Shown: positions 1-8,824 of the stretch, one piece after another
Numbering within the stretch: position 1 is the stretch's first letter
Layout of the letters: the number at the start of each line of letters is the position of its first letter
From: Streptomyces katrae
GTDB lineage: Bacteria; Actinomycetota; Actinomycetes; Streptomycetales; Streptomycetaceae
NCBI RefSeq assembly: GCF_002028425.1
Contig: NZ_CP020042.1
Span: forward strand, 1,736,001 to 1,800,000
Direction: 5' to 3'
Length of the DNA stretch: 64,000 bases
The notes under the pieces: generated by a model
What the model was told of the DNA's origin: nothing
What the model saw: only the letters and a program-made list of their open reading frames with translations
The model's database searches: none
Made by a program: the position numbers and the translations under genes

Positions 1-799
1 CGGGCGGCCAGGGGATCGACGGCCACTGCCCGGAGGGCTTGGGGTGCGTCCCGCTGCGCAGCAGGAAGGCGACACGGGCCCGTACGGCGGCCAGCTCTGC
101 GGGGGTGATCAGTTCGGCCAGCCGGGCGGTCAGCGGGGCGTCCTCGGCCAGCTGGGCCTCCAGGGAGGTCAGCACGGAGCGCGCCTCACCGGTCAGCGGC
201 TCCCCCGCCCAGCCCCAGAGCAGGGTGCGGAGCTTGTCCTCGGAGTGGAAGGTCACACCGTGGTCGATCCCGTAGAGGCGGCCGTCGGGCGCGGGGAGCA
301 GGTGGCCGCCCTTGCGGTCACCGTTGTTGATCACGGCGTCGAGGACGGCGAGCCGGCGCAGCCTGGGGTCGTCGGCGTGGACGAGCAGGGCCGTGCGGCC
401 CTCCCCGACCTCGGCGAGGGCGACCGCCTTCCAGCCCTCCCCGGCCTCCTCGCCCTCCACGAGCGCGAGCAGCTGCGGCTCCGGCTGTTCTCCGGCGTCG
501 ATCCAGTGCTGCACCATGCCCTCTCCGTAGGGGCCGTCGCGCAGCACGGTGGTGGGCACGAGCCCCCAGCCGGTGGCCTCGGAGACGAGGTAGGCGGCGC
601 GCTCGCGCCGGGCGAGGTTGCCGTCGGGGAAGTCCCACAGCGGCCGCTCGCCCTTGACGGGCTTGTAGACGCACTCGGCGCTGCGGCCCTCGTAGGCCAC
701 GGTGCACAGCAGCACGGCGTTGGACGCCTCGGCGATGCGGCCGCGGACAGTGAGCTCACCGCGGGTGAGCAGCTCCTCTATCGGGGTCACGCCGCTCAC
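1..799 (-). CDS. SCO1664/TIGR03843-family protein, partial (runs off the left edge)
   Basis: The reading frame begins at a GTG at 797-799 and stays open to the left edge, so about 266 residues are visible and the stop lies outside. The start overlaps the stop of the upstream DUF3090 gene as GTGA (796-799), the usual sign of translational coupling. The protein begins VSGVTPIEELLTRGEL. It carries a phosphatidylinositol-kinase-like pattern: an early YKPVKGERPLWDFP segment and a later VINNGDRKGGHLL...GIDHG segment that resemble the lysine, catalytic-loop and metal-binding motifs. From memory, in actinobacteria this family sits with DUF3090, a histidine phosphatase and mshC (mycothiol ligase). mshC may therefore lie just beyond the edge, which is inference. 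The substrate is unknown. Confidence 0.8.
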   Translation of the reverse strand, partial: MSGVTPIEELLTRGELTVRGRIAEASNAVLLCTVAYEGRSAECVYKPVKGERPLWDFPDGNLARRERAAYLVSEATGWGLVPTTVLRDGPYGEGMVQHWIDAGEQPEPQLLALVEGEEAGEGWKAVALAEVGEGRTALLVHADDPRLRRLAVLDAVINNGDRKGGHLLPAPDGRLYGIDHGVTFHSEDKLRTLLWGWAGEPLTGEARSVLTSLEAQLAEDAPLTARLAELITPAELAAVRARVAFLLRSGTHPKPSGQWPSIPWPP

Positions 800-1386
800 A
801 CCTGACGCCGGTACCCGTTCTGGCGGGGGCACACGTGCCCCTCGGGGTCCAGGGGCAGGCTGCACAGCGGGCACGGCGGGCGGCCGGCGTTGACCACGTC
901 CAGGGCCCGCTTGGCGAAGGCCCGCGCCTGGGCGCCGGAGAGCCGTACGCGCAGCATGGGCGGGCCGTTCTCCTCGTCCTGGAGGAGCCGCTCCTCGGCC
1001 TCTGCCAGGTCCTCCTCGGAGTCGGCGTCGAGTTCGACGAGCGCCTGGGCCTCGACGATCATGCGCTGCTGTTCGCCGTCCCAGGCCAGCGCCATGGTGC
1101 CGACGCGGAACTCCTCCTCGACGGGGACGTCCAGCGGTGCGGTGTCGGCGGCTTCGGCGGAGGCGACGGCGGGGACGGGAGCGTTGCCCCCGGTGCGGCG
1201 CACGACCTCGTCCAGCAGCTCGTCCATCCGCTCGGCCAGCGCCGCGACCTGCGTCTTCTCCAGGGAGACACTGGTGACGCGGGGGCCCTGGGAGGCCTGG
1301 AGGAAGAAGGTGCGACGTCCAGGCAGACCGACGGTGCCCGCCACGAAGCGGTCCGGCGGGTCGTAAAGGAACACCTGACGGGGCAC
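796..1386 (-). CDS. DUF3090 (TIGR03847) family protein with C-terminal zinc ribbon
   Basis: This is a 196-residue protein beginning MPRQVFLYDPPDRFVAGT, typical of the DUF3090 family of actinobacteria. The C-terminus carries a likely zinc-binding ribbon, CPLCSLPLDPEGHVCP, with four cysteines and a histidine. The middle is acidic (DADSEEDLAEAEERL). It is the middle gene of a three-gene minus-strand operon: 75 bp after the histidine phosphatase and overlapping the SCO1664-family gene by four bases. No enzymatic motif is visible. The conserved partnership suggests a shared role with the neighbouring kinase-like protein, possibly tied to mycothiol metabolism, but that is inference from gene order only. 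Confidence 0.88.
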   Translation of the reverse strand: MPRQVFLYDPPDRFVAGTVGLPGRRTFFLQASQGPRVTSVSLEKTQVAALAERMDELLDEVVRRTGGNAPVPAVASAEAADTAPLDVPVEEEFRVGTMALAWDGEQQRMIVEAQALVELDADSEEDLAEAEERLLQDEENGPPMLRVRLSGAQARAFAKRALDVVNAGRPPCPLCSLPLDPEGHVCPRQNGYRRQV

Positions 1387-1461
1387 GACCGGTCTCCAAG
1401 TCTGGGGCGGGGGCAGGGCTGCGCAGTTGTGTTGGCCCTGCCACCCTACTGCGCCATCCGA

Positions 1462-2169
1462 TCAGGCCGCGCCCGCGCCGCCGCCCACGACGGCGTTGCC
1501 GCCGCCCTCGGCCGCGCTCTCCGCGGGCGGCGCCGCGGCCGGGATCAGCGGGGCGAAGTCGCCGGTGTCGCCGAGGCGCAGCAGGAAGGGCCTGGTGGGG
1601 GTGTAGCGGATCGCGGTGACCGAGCAGGGGTCGACGTGGATGCGCTGGAAGAGGTCGAGGTGCATGCCGAGGGCGTCGGCGACGACGGACTTGATGATGT
1701 CGCCGTGGGAGCACATCAGGAAGACGGCGTCGGCGCCGTGCTCCTCCTCGATCCGCGCGTTCCACTCGCGGACGGCCTCCACGGCGCGGTTCTGCATGGC
1801 ACGCATGGACTCGCCGCCGGGGAAGGCGGCGGCCGAGGGGTGCTGCTGGACGATCTTCATGAGGGGTTCGTCGCCGAGTTCGGAGAGCTTGCGGCCCGAC
1901 CAGTCGCCGTAGTGGCACTCCCCGATCCGCTCGTCGGTGTGCAGGGGCAGGCCGGGGCGGGCGGCGAGCAGCGGGGCCAGGGTCTCCCGGCAGCGCTGGA
2001 GCGGGCTGCACACGGCGGCGGCGAGGGGCACTCCGTCGAGTCGTCCGGGCAGCGCGGCGGCCTGCCCGGCGCCCCGCTCGTCGAGGGCGACCCCGGGGGT
2101 CCAGCCGGCGAGCAGACCGGCGGTGTTGGCGGTGGACCGCCCGTGTCGTACGAGGATCAGCGTGGCCAT
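1462..2169 (-). CDS. Histidine phosphatase family protein (MSMEG_4193/TIGR03848 type)
   Basis: This is a 235-residue protein starting MATLILVRHGRSTAN. Residues LVRHGRS carry the RHG signature of histidine phosphatases, with His9 as the expected phospho-acceptor. A second catalytic histidine lies in MCSHGDIIK, and CHYGDWSG is also family-typical. The chosen ATG at 2167-2169 puts the RHG motif at the normal distance from the N-terminus; longer frames upstream run into corA. The C-terminus is Ala/Gly-rich (AEGGGNAVVGGGAGAA). It is the first gene of the minus-strand operon with DUF3090 and the SCO1664-family gene, and it is divergent from corA across 55 bp. The substrate is unknown. Confidence 0.9.
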   Translation of the reverse strand: MATLILVRHGRSTANTAGLLAGWTPGVALDERGAGQAAALPGRLDGVPLAAAVCSPLQRCRETLAPLLAARPGLPLHTDERIGECHYGDWSGRKLSELGDEPLMKIVQQHPSAAAFPGGESMRAMQNRAVEAVREWNARIEEEHGADAVFLMCSHGDIIKSVVADALGMHLDLFQRIHVDPCSVTAIRYTPTRPFLLRLGDTGDFAPLIPAAAPPAESAAEGGGNAVVGGGAGAA

Positions 2170-2224
2170 GGGGGCCAGCCTAAGCGGTGCGGCCGACGTG
2201 CGGGCGGGCGCCGGTGGGGGAAGA

Positions 2225-3217
2225 ATGCCCCGCGTGATTGTGGACTGCGCGATGTACCGTGACGGCCGGCGCTCCGAGGCCCCGGGCGACCTCTCGGAGG
2301 CCCTGGCGCAGGCGCGCGCGGTGGGGGACGCCTTCCTGTGGATCGGCATGTACGAGCCGACGGAGGAGGAGTTCGCCCACGTCAGCCATGAGTTCGGGCT
2401 GCACAGGCTGGCGGTGGAGGACGCGCTGACCGCGCACCAGCGGCCGAAGCTGGAGGTGTACGACGACTCGCTGTTCGTCGTCCTCAAGCCGGTCATGTAC
2501 GACGACGACGCGGACACGGTGACCACGGGCGAGCTGATGCTGTTCATCGGCGACTCGTTCGTGGTGACCGTCCGGCACGGCGAGGGCGCGGCGCTGGCGG
2601 CCGTGCGGCGGCGGCTGGAGCACGAGCCGGGGGTGCTGCGGCACGGGCCCACGGCGGTGCTGTACGCGGTGTCCGACGCGGTGGTGGACCACTACATCGA
2701 GGTGGCGGCCGAGCTCCAGGCGGACCTGGAGGAGCTGGAGGCGGAGGTCTTCGCGCCGAACGTCACGGACACGAAGAACACCGCGGCCCGGATCTACGGG
2801 TTCAAGCGGCAGGTGCTGGAGTTCCGCCGGGCGACGAGCCCGCTGCTGCAGCCGATGGACCGGCTGGCCTTCGGGGACGTGCCGTTCGTGCACGACCACG
2901 CCAGGCCGTTCTTCCGGGACGTCGCCGACCACCTGACGAAGGCGAACGAGTACGTCGAGGGCCTGGACCGGCTGCTGTCGGACGCGCTGGCCGCGCACCT
3001 GGCGCAGATGGGGGTCCGGCAGAACGACGACATGCGCAAGATCTCCGCGTGGGCGGCCATGGCGGCCGTGCCGACGATGGTCGCGGGGATCTACGGGATG
3101 AACTTCGACCACATGCCGGAGCTGCGGGAGTGGTGGGGCTATCCGGTGGTGCTGCTGCTGATGGTGGGCCTGTGCCTGGGGCTGCACCGGATGTTCAAGC
3201 GGCGCGGCTGGCTGTGA
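2225..3217 (+). CDS. corA: CorA-type magnesium/cobalt transporter
   Basis: This is a 330-residue member of the CorA metal ion transporter family, a pentameric Mg2+/Co2+ channel of the cytoplasmic membrane. The long soluble N-terminal domain contains family-typical blocks (AFLWIGMYEPTEEEF; LEVYDDSLFVVLKP). It is followed by a long charged helix and two C-terminal membrane segments. The signature YGMNF falls at residues 290-294, at the end of TM1 where the selectivity filter lies. The protein ends with a basic tail (KRRGWL). ATG 2225 is chosen because MPRVIVDCAMYRDG is the conserved start of actinobacterial CorA; upstream extension overlaps the divergent phosphatase gene. It converges on the ferritin-like gene with only 15 bp between them. 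Confidence 0.93.
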   Translation: MPRVIVDCAMYRDGRRSEAPGDLSEALAQARAVGDAFLWIGMYEPTEEEFAHVSHEFGLHRLAVEDALTAHQRPKLEVYDDSLFVVLKPVMYDDDADTVTTGELMLFIGDSFVVTVRHGEGAALAAVRRRLEHEPGVLRHGPTAVLYAVSDAVVDHYIEVAAELQADLEELEAEVFAPNVTDTKNTAARIYGFKRQVLEFRRATSPLLQPMDRLAFGDVPFVHDHARPFFRDVADHLTKANEYVEGLDRLLSDALAAHLAQMGVRQNDDMRKISAWAAMAAVPTMVAGIYGMNFDHMPELREWWGYPVVLLLMVGLCLGLHRMFKRRGWL

Positions 3218-3232
3218 GGGCCGCGGCCCGGC

Positions 3233-4021
3233 TCAGGCGAGGCCGGGCGCGGGGGCGGGCCGGCCGCCGAGCGGGTTCGCGCGCTCGGGCGCGCGCAGTG
3301 CGATCATGCGGTGCCAGCCGCTGAAGCGCTCGTACGCGTACATCCCGCGGATGCCGGCGGCGAGCGCGGCCGCCTTGGGGGCGGGCCAGCGCAGCAGCCG
3401 GCCCATGTGGTCCATGACGGCGAGGCTGACGTCCCGGTAGACGCCGATCTCGGCGAGGGCGCTGTCGCGCAGGACCCGCTGGATGGTCCGGCCGTGGCCC
3501 TCGCGTGCCAGGCGCAGCAGTTCCTCGTGGCAGTAGGCGAGGTGGTTGTCCTCGTCGTGGCTGATCACCCTGATGGCCTTGCCGACCTCGGGGTGGTCGC
3601 CGAAGTGGCGCAGGAGCATGTCCATCTGGTCGGCGGCGCGCTGTTCGGTGACCCGGCTGTGCGCGAGGTAGACGACGATGTCCTCCTCGCTCAGCGGCTC
3701 GTCGCGGCGCAGTTTCTCGTGGGCGAGGCCGATGCCGCGGCCTTCGAGGAGCATGGTGTAGTCGGTCTCGGGCGGGACGGGCACGGCGGGCAGGCCGCGC
3801 TTGCGCAGCAGGGCGCGGAAGATCCGGCCGTGTTTGTCCTCGTCGGCGCCGTGCCGGACGATCTTGGGCGCGAGGTCGCGCATGCCGTCGGGGACGAGGG
3901 CGGCGATCCTGGCGTTCTCCCAGCCGCCCTGCGACTCCCCGCCGGCGGCGATGGAGCAGAACAGCTGGAAGGAGGCGTCGTCGTCGACGATCTCCTGGAA
4001 CAGGCTGCGTGCGGAGAGCAT
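3233..4021 (-). CDS. Ferritin-like domain protein
   Basis: This is a 262-residue, mostly helical protein. It has paired carboxylate/histidine motifs expected for a di-iron four-helix bundle: ADEDKHGRIF near residue 65 and SHDEDNHLAYCHEELL near residue 155, each with the E/D-x-x-H spacing seen in ferritin-like oxidases. The C-terminal part (YERFSGWHRMIAL) is less characteristic. The start MLSARSLFQEIVDDD at 4021 is preferred because longer frames add unrelated Pro/Arg-rich sequence. It is convergent with corA. No partner gene indicates a substrate, so whether it stores iron or oxidises something is unknown. Confidence 0.8.
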   Translation of the reverse strand: MLSARSLFQEIVDDDASFQLFCSIAAGGESQGGWENARIAALVPDGMRDLAPKIVRHGADEDKHGRIFRALLRKRGLPAVPVPPETDYTMLLEGRGIGLAHEKLRRDEPLSEEDIVVYLAHSRVTEQRAADQMDMLLRHFGDHPEVGKAIRVISHDEDNHLAYCHEELLRLAREGHGRTIQRVLRDSALAEIGVYRDVSLAVMDHMGRLLRWPAPKAAALAAGIRGMYAYERFSGWHRMIALRAPERANPLGGRPAPAPGLA

Positions 4022-4103
4022 GGAACGAGTCAAATGCGGATGGAGCGGGCGGGCAACCGTGGGGTGCCGCGACTCGCCCGAATGAACGAAACCGCGGACC
4101 GTA

Positions 4104-4124
4104 CCGCGGGGCGTAACCCCGCGG
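4104..4124. terminator. GC-rich inverted repeat between the ferritin-like and LLM genes
   Basis: CCGCGGGG and CCCCGCGG form 8-bp perfect arms around CGTAA. It lies in the 289-bp gap (4022-4310) upstream of the ferritin-like gene and about 190 bp past the LLM gene stop. It could end LLM transcription or be a hairpin in the ferritin-like leader. There is no T-run, as is usual for Streptomyces terminators. I see nothing else clear in this gap apart from a short GGCCGC/GCGGCC palindrome at 4287-4302. Confidence 0.4.
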
Positions 4125-4310
4125 GCGGGCCGGGCGTTGTTCGCTGTGTCGGCCGTGGCGGGGAAGACCCCCCGAGCCCCCACCACGGCCGCTGACCCCT
4201 CTCCGACGCCGCCCCGCACCGCCGCGCGGGCTTCGGGTGACCGCGCGGGGCCCGCCCGGCGGTGGCCGGGGGAGGCTCCGTCCGACGGCCGCCGGGGCGG
4301 CCCGTGCGCG

Positions 4311-5360
4311 TCAGGCCAGGCCGGCCAGCTCCAGGGCCTCGGTGCCGGCCCGCAGGGCGGTGAGCCGCTCGTCCAGGGTGAACCCGGCGGGGGCGAGCGT
4401 GAGGGTGGTGACCCCGGCACCGGCGTAGGCCCGCATCCGGTCGGCGATGCGCTCCACCGAGCCGAGCAGGGTGGTGGAGTCGATCAGCGAGTGCGGAACG
4501 GCGGCCGCCGCGCCCGTCTTGTCGCCGCCCAGGTACTTGGCCTGGATCTCGGCGGCCTCCTTCTCGTACCCCATCCGCCGGGCGAGCTGGTTGTAGAAGT
4601 TCTGCTTCGGGCTGCCCATGCCGCCGACGTACAGGGCGGTGTAGGGGCGGAACATGTCCGCGAGGGCGGTCACGTCCTCGCCGACGGCCAGCGGCACGGT
4701 GGGGCAGACGTCGAAGCCGTCCATGGTCAGTCCGGCCTTCGCGCGGCCCGCGCGGATGTGGCGCAGGGCCGTCTCCTCCAGGTGCTCGGCGGCCGGGAAG
4801 ATCAGCAGGGCGCCGTCGGCGATCTCGCCGGTCTGCTCCAGGTTCTTGGGGCCGATGGCGGCGATGTAGAGCGGGATGTGCGGGCGCTCGGGGTGCACGG
4901 TGAGCTTGAGCGGCTTGCCGGGGCCGCCGGGCAGCGGCAGGGTCCAGTGCTCGCCGTCGTAGCTGAGGCGCTCGCGGCTCATGGCCTTGCGGACGATGTC
5001 CACGTACTCGCGGGTGCGGGCGAGGGGCTTGTCGAACTTGACGCCGTACCAGCCCTCGGAGACCTGGGGGCCGGAGACGCCGAGGCCCAGGCGGAAGCGG
5101 CCCTTGGTGAGGGAGTCCAGGGTGGCGGCGGTCATGGCGGTCATCGCGGGCTGGCGGGCCGGGATCTGGAAGATGGCCGAGCCGACGTCGATCCGCTCGG
5201 TCTGGGCGGCGACCCAGGCCAGTACGGTCGCCGCGTCGGAGCCGTAGGCCTCGGCCGCCCAGCAGACGTCGTAGCCGAGGCGGTCGGCCTCCTGGGCGAC
5301 GGCGAGGTTGTCGGCGTCCATGCCCGCACCCCAGTAGCCGAGATTGATGCCGAGCCGCAT
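4311..5360 (-). CDS. LLM class F420-dependent oxidoreductase
   Basis: This is a 349-residue luciferase-like monooxygenase family protein starting MRLGINLGYWGAGMDADN. It has the expected TIM-barrel blocks: AVAQEADRLGYDVCWAAEAYGSDA near residues 22-44, RIDVGSAIFQIPARQPAM around 55-72, and GRFRLGLGVSGPQVSEGWYG around 87-106. This pattern is typical of the actinobacterial branch that uses coenzyme F420 rather than FMN (known for the family; cofactor not proven here). A likely operator (5387-5400) sits 27 bp upstream of the ATG. It is divergent from the aldo/keto reductase. The substrate is unknown. Confidence 0.9.
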   Translation of the reverse strand: MRLGINLGYWGAGMDADNLAVAQEADRLGYDVCWAAEAYGSDAATVLAWVAAQTERIDVGSAIFQIPARQPAMTAMTAATLDSLTKGRFRLGLGVSGPQVSEGWYGVKFDKPLARTREYVDIVRKAMSRERLSYDGEHWTLPLPGGPGKPLKLTVHPERPHIPLYIAAIGPKNLEQTGEIADGALLIFPAAEHLEETALRHIRAGRAKAGLTMDGFDVCPTVPLAVGEDVTALADMFRPYTALYVGGMGSPKQNFYNQLARRMGYEKEAAEIQAKYLGGDKTGAAAAVPHSLIDSTTLLGSVERIADRMRAYAGAGVTTLTLAPAGFTLDERLTALRAGTEALELAGLA

Positions 5361-5386
5361 GTGTCGTCCCCTTACGATGTGCCGGT

Positions 5387-5400
5387 TTACCGATCAGTAA
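5387..5400. promoter_or_regulatory. TetR-type palindrome upstream of the LLM oxidoreductase gene
   Basis: TTAC-CGATCA-GTAA is an inverted repeat with 4-bp arms and a near-symmetrical centre. It lies in the 109-bp divergent gap between the LLM gene (start 5360) and the aldo/keto reductase (start 5470). The position and form fit a repressor operator. No regulator gene is adjacent, so a distant TetR protein would have to act here. Confidence 0.4.
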
Positions 5401-5469
5401 CGTAGGTCTGCGCAGGGACTCTAGCGCGCCCGACGGCCTCGCGGCAGTGCCCCAGTAGTCTCAGCGCTC

Positions 5470-6453
5470 ATGGAGCAGAGGCATCTCGGCCGCACCGGAC
5501 TGCGCGTCTCCCGGATCGGCCTCGGCACCCTGACCTGGGGCCGCGACACCGGCGAGGAAGCCGCCGCCGAGCAGTTGAAGACGTTCTGGGAGGCGGGCGG
5601 CACGCTGGTCGACACGGCCGACGTGTACGCAGGCGGGGAGTCGGAGTACCTTCTGGGGCGGCTGGTGGGCTCCCTCGTACCGCGCCGGGACCTGGTGATC
5701 GCGACCAAGGCGGGCAGCGTCCCGGACCCCGACAGGCGTTTCAACGGCTCGCGCGGACACCTGCTGGCTGCCCTGGACGACTCCCTGGACCGGCTGGGCA
5801 CCGACCACGTGGACCTGTGGCAGGTCCACGCCTTCGACCCGCAGACCCCCCTCGACGAGACCCTTCAGGCGCTGGACCTGGCGGTGGCCAGCGGGCGGGC
5901 CCGCTACGCCGGGGTGTCGAACTTCAGCGGCTGGCAGCTGGCGAAGGCGGCGACCTGGCAGCTCGCGGCGCCGGGGGTACGGACCCGGCTGGCCTCGACG
6001 CAGATGGAGTACTCCCTCCTCCAGCGGGGCGTCGAACGGGAGGTCCTGCCGGCGGCCCTGGACCTCGGGGTGGGCCTGCTCCCCTCCTCCCCGCTCGGCC
6101 GGGGAGTCCTCACCGGCAAGTACCGCGAGGGCACCCCGGCGGACTCCCGGGGCGCGTCGGCCTCGCTCGCGGCGTTCGTGGAGCCGTACCTGGACGAGGC
6201 GGCGGGCCGGATCGTGGACGCGGTCGTCACCGCCGCCCAGGGCCTCGCGGTCACCCCGGTCCAGGTGGCCCTGGCCTGGGTCCGCGACCGTCCCGGGGTC
6301 GCCGCCCCCATCGTCGGCGCCCGCACGTCGGCGCAGCTCGCGGCGGCGCTGTCGGTGGAGGCCCTTAGTCTTCCGGAGGAGATCCGCCGGGCGCTGGACG
6401 ACGTGTCCGCACCCGTGCACCGCTACCCCGACCAGGACTGGAGCACGCTGTGA
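5470..6453 (+). CDS. Aldo/keto reductase
   Basis: This is a 327-residue NAD(P)H-dependent aldo/keto reductase with the catalytic tetrad visible: Asp48 and Tyr53 (DTADVY), Lys80 (IATKAG) and His120 (WQVHAF). The N-terminal MEQRHLGRTGLRVSRIGLGT is the standard opening strand pair. The C-terminal IVGARTSAQLAAAL segment is the usual dinucleotide-binding part. It is divergent from the LLM gene. Its stop overlaps the ATG of the next gene (6450-6453, ATGA-type), so the two may be co-translated, although their functions look unrelated. The physiological carbonyl substrate cannot be read from sequence. Confidence 0.92.
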   Translation: MEQRHLGRTGLRVSRIGLGTLTWGRDTGEEAAAEQLKTFWEAGGTLVDTADVYAGGESEYLLGRLVGSLVPRRDLVIATKAGSVPDPDRRFNGSRGHLLAALDDSLDRLGTDHVDLWQVHAFDPQTPLDETLQALDLAVASGRARYAGVSNFSGWQLAKAATWQLAAPGVRTRLASTQMEYSLLQRGVEREVLPAALDLGVGLLPSSPLGRGVLTGKYREGTPADSRGASASLAAFVEPYLDEAAGRIVDAVVTAAQGLAVTPVQVALAWVRDRPGVAAPIVGARTSAQLAAALSVEALSLPEEIRRALDDVSAPVHRYPDQDWSTL

Positions 6454-8812
6454 GCACGGACCCCGAGACGACGCCCGAGGCCACGACCCCGGGGGCGCAG
6501 CCGGAGGCCTCCGGCGCACCCGGGGCCCAGGAGCGGCCCGGCGCGGACCGCGCCGAGGCCGGACCGGACGAGGGGCCGGGAGCGGAGCCCCTGGTTTCGG
6601 GAGGGGACGGGGAGGGGGACGACACCACAGGCCCCGGAGCGGAGGCCTCCTCTGCCGAGGGCACCGGCGAGGCGGAGCCCGGGGCGGAGGCCCCCACCGC
6701 CGAGCGCCCCTCCGAGGCGGAACCCGAAGCGGAGGCCCCCACCGCCGAGCGCCCCTCCGAGGCGGAGCCCGGAGCGGAGGCCCCCACCGCCGAGGGCACC
6801 GGCGAGGCGGGGCCCGGAGCGGAGGGCACCTCCGCCGAGGGCACCGGCGAGGCGGCGGCCCTTCGGACGGGGCCGGGGCCGAGCAGGCGGCGGCGCCGGG
6901 GCTGAGCGAGGCTCAGGCCGAGCTGGCCGCGCAGCGGATCGAGCGGGAGCGGATCGCGCGGCGCAAGGCCGAGCGGGACCACCCCGTCGACGCGGGCGGC
7001 AAGCTCAGCGGCCGGGCGGCCGACCTGCTGGCCGCCGTGCGGGCCGTGGAGAGCGGGGCCAAGGCGCCCGCCCTCACCTTCGACGAGGCCCCGCCCGCAC
7101 CCCGCCGCCCCGCCCCCGCTCCCCCGCAGCCGCGCCCGCAGGCCCCCGCCCGGACCGTCGGCGACGCCGGGGCCGTCCGGGCCGTGCTGGCGCGCGGCGG
7201 GGCCCCGGAGGCACTGGCCGGGCCGGCCGCCGAGGTCCTCGGGGAGGGCGCGGCCGAGCAGCTGGCCGAGGACCCCTGGCGGCTCCTGGCCGTCCCCGGG
7301 GTGCGCCCGGCGCAGGCCGACGGCTTCGCCCAGGCCCTGCTCGGCCCCGCGGCCGGTCCCGCCGACGAGCGGCGCGGCGCCGCCCTGGTGGGCTGGCTGC
7401 TGGCGCAGGCCGCCGAGCGCGGGCACACCGCCCTGGAGGCCCCCGTGCTGGAGAAGGCCCTGGCCCAGTACGGGGTGCCGGCCCCCGCCGAGACCCTGGA
7501 GGCGGCGATCGGCGACGGCGCGGTGCTGGTGTTCCACGAACCGCTGGGCGAGCCCGTCGCGGAGGACGAGGAGCAGCCCGTACGCGTGCTCGTGGGCCTG
7601 GAGGAGCACGCCCTGGCGGAGGAGAGCCTGGCCGACGGCCTGGCCCGGCTGGCGGCCACCTTCACGGCCCCGGCCGACTGGTCCGCGGCGGCGGCCGGCC
7701 CGGGCGCCGAGCTGGTCCGTGCCGTGGCCGGAGCGGGCCTGGTCACCCACACGGGCGGCGAGGCGGCCCGCGCCGAACCCCTCGCCCTGGTGGCGGCCGC
7801 CCGCGAGCTGGGCCTGCGCACGGTCCTGGCCGGGCACGCCCCGGCGCCCGGGGCCGTCACGGTCGCTGAGCTGCTGGCGGGGGCCCAGGGCCCCGGCCGG
7901 GACGCGGACGGCCGCTTCGAGCTGGACCTGCTGGTCGTCCTGGACGCCCCGCAGCTGGACGTGGAGGCGGCCGCCGCCCTGGTGGAGTCGGTGCCGGACG
8001 GGGCCCGGCTGGTGCTCTCCGGTGACCCCGGGGTGCTCGGCTCGGCGGGGCCCGGCCGGGTGTTCGCCGATGTGCTGGCGGCCCGTGCCTTCCCCCACGT
8101 GGTGTCCCGGACCCCGGACCCGGGCCCGGTCGGCGAGCTGGTCTCGGGGATCGGGATCGGGGAGCTGCACCAGGTCGACGCCCCCGGCAAGGAGGTCGTC
8201 ATCGTGCCGGTCCGCGACGCCGGCGAGGCCGTGCACCGCACCGTGCAGCTGGTGGCCGACTCGGTGCCGCGCGCCTTCGGCGTCCCGGCGGAGGGCGTGC
8301 AGGTCATCACCCCGGGCCACGGCGGCCCGGCGGGGACCCGCGCTCTGAACGCGGCCCTCAAGGAGCGGCTGAACCCGGGCCCGGGCCGGTTCGGCGGCTT
8401 CGACCCCGGCGACCGGGTGGTCCACGTGCCCGCGCCCGGGCGGGCGGTGCCGGCCCGGGTGGTGTCGGCCGACGCCGAGGGGCTGCACCTGGACGCGGCC
8501 GGCGGGCGGATCGTCGTGCCGAAGGACCGGGTGGAGTCGCGGGTGCGGCACGGCTGGGCGGTGACGGCGCACCAGGCCGTCGGCTCGCGCTGGCCGGCGG
8601 TGGTCGTGGTGCTGCCGGGGGACGCGGCGCAGACCCTGACCCGGGACTGGGTCTACACGGCGTTCGGGCGGGCCGTGCGGCACCTGTCGGTGGTGCACGG
8701 GGTCGACCAGGCCCTGGCGCACGCGGTGGCCCAGGTCCCGCCCAAGCCGCGCACGACCCGGCTCACGGGCCTGCTGCGGGCGCTGACGGCCGCCCAGCAG
8801 GAGCAGGTGTAG
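6450..8812 (+). pseudogene. RecD2-like helix-hairpin-helix/ATPase protein split by an apparent one-base frameshift
   Basis: Two frames together make one expected protein of about 787 residues. Frame one (6450-6905, 151 aa) is an acidic Pro/Ala/Glu-rich repeat tail ending ALRTGPGPSRRRRRG. The second frame is one base earlier and open across the overlap. It continues PSDGAGAEQAAAPGLSEAQ, then the core, to the stop at 8812. The first conventional start in that frame is GTG 7037, already inside a conserved region. Restoring one base near 6849-6870 would rejoin them. The core matches RecD2 helicases: helix-hairpin-helix repeats, LVLSGDPGVLGSAGPGRVFAD, and a C-terminal TAHQAVGSRWPAVVVVLPGD...TRDWVYTAFGRA block. 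The Walker A lysine and the DE box are degenerate. It may be a real mutation or a sequencing error. Confidence 0.7.
6624..6848 (+). repeat. Five imperfect 45-bp (15-aa) tandem repeats
   Basis: Residues 59-133 of the first frame repeat the unit EAEPGAEAPTAERPS and variants (EAEPEAEAPTAERPS, EAGPGAEGTSAEGTG) five times. The DNA units are nearly identical. Such repeats are prone to slippage. The reading-frame break lies directly after the last unit. Confidence 0.8.
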
Positions 8813-8824
8813 GGACGGCACCGA

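Noticed and set aside
6840..6905. Programmed -1 ribosomal frameshift in the RecD2-like gene
   Set aside because: No X-XXY-YYZ slippery heptamer is visible at the overlap. An indel or sequencing error is simpler, although not excluded.
6365..8821. 818-residue open frame on the minus strand
   Set aside because: It is antisense to the RecD2-like gene. The Arg/Gly/Pro-rich product reflects GC-biased third positions, and there are no recognisable domains.
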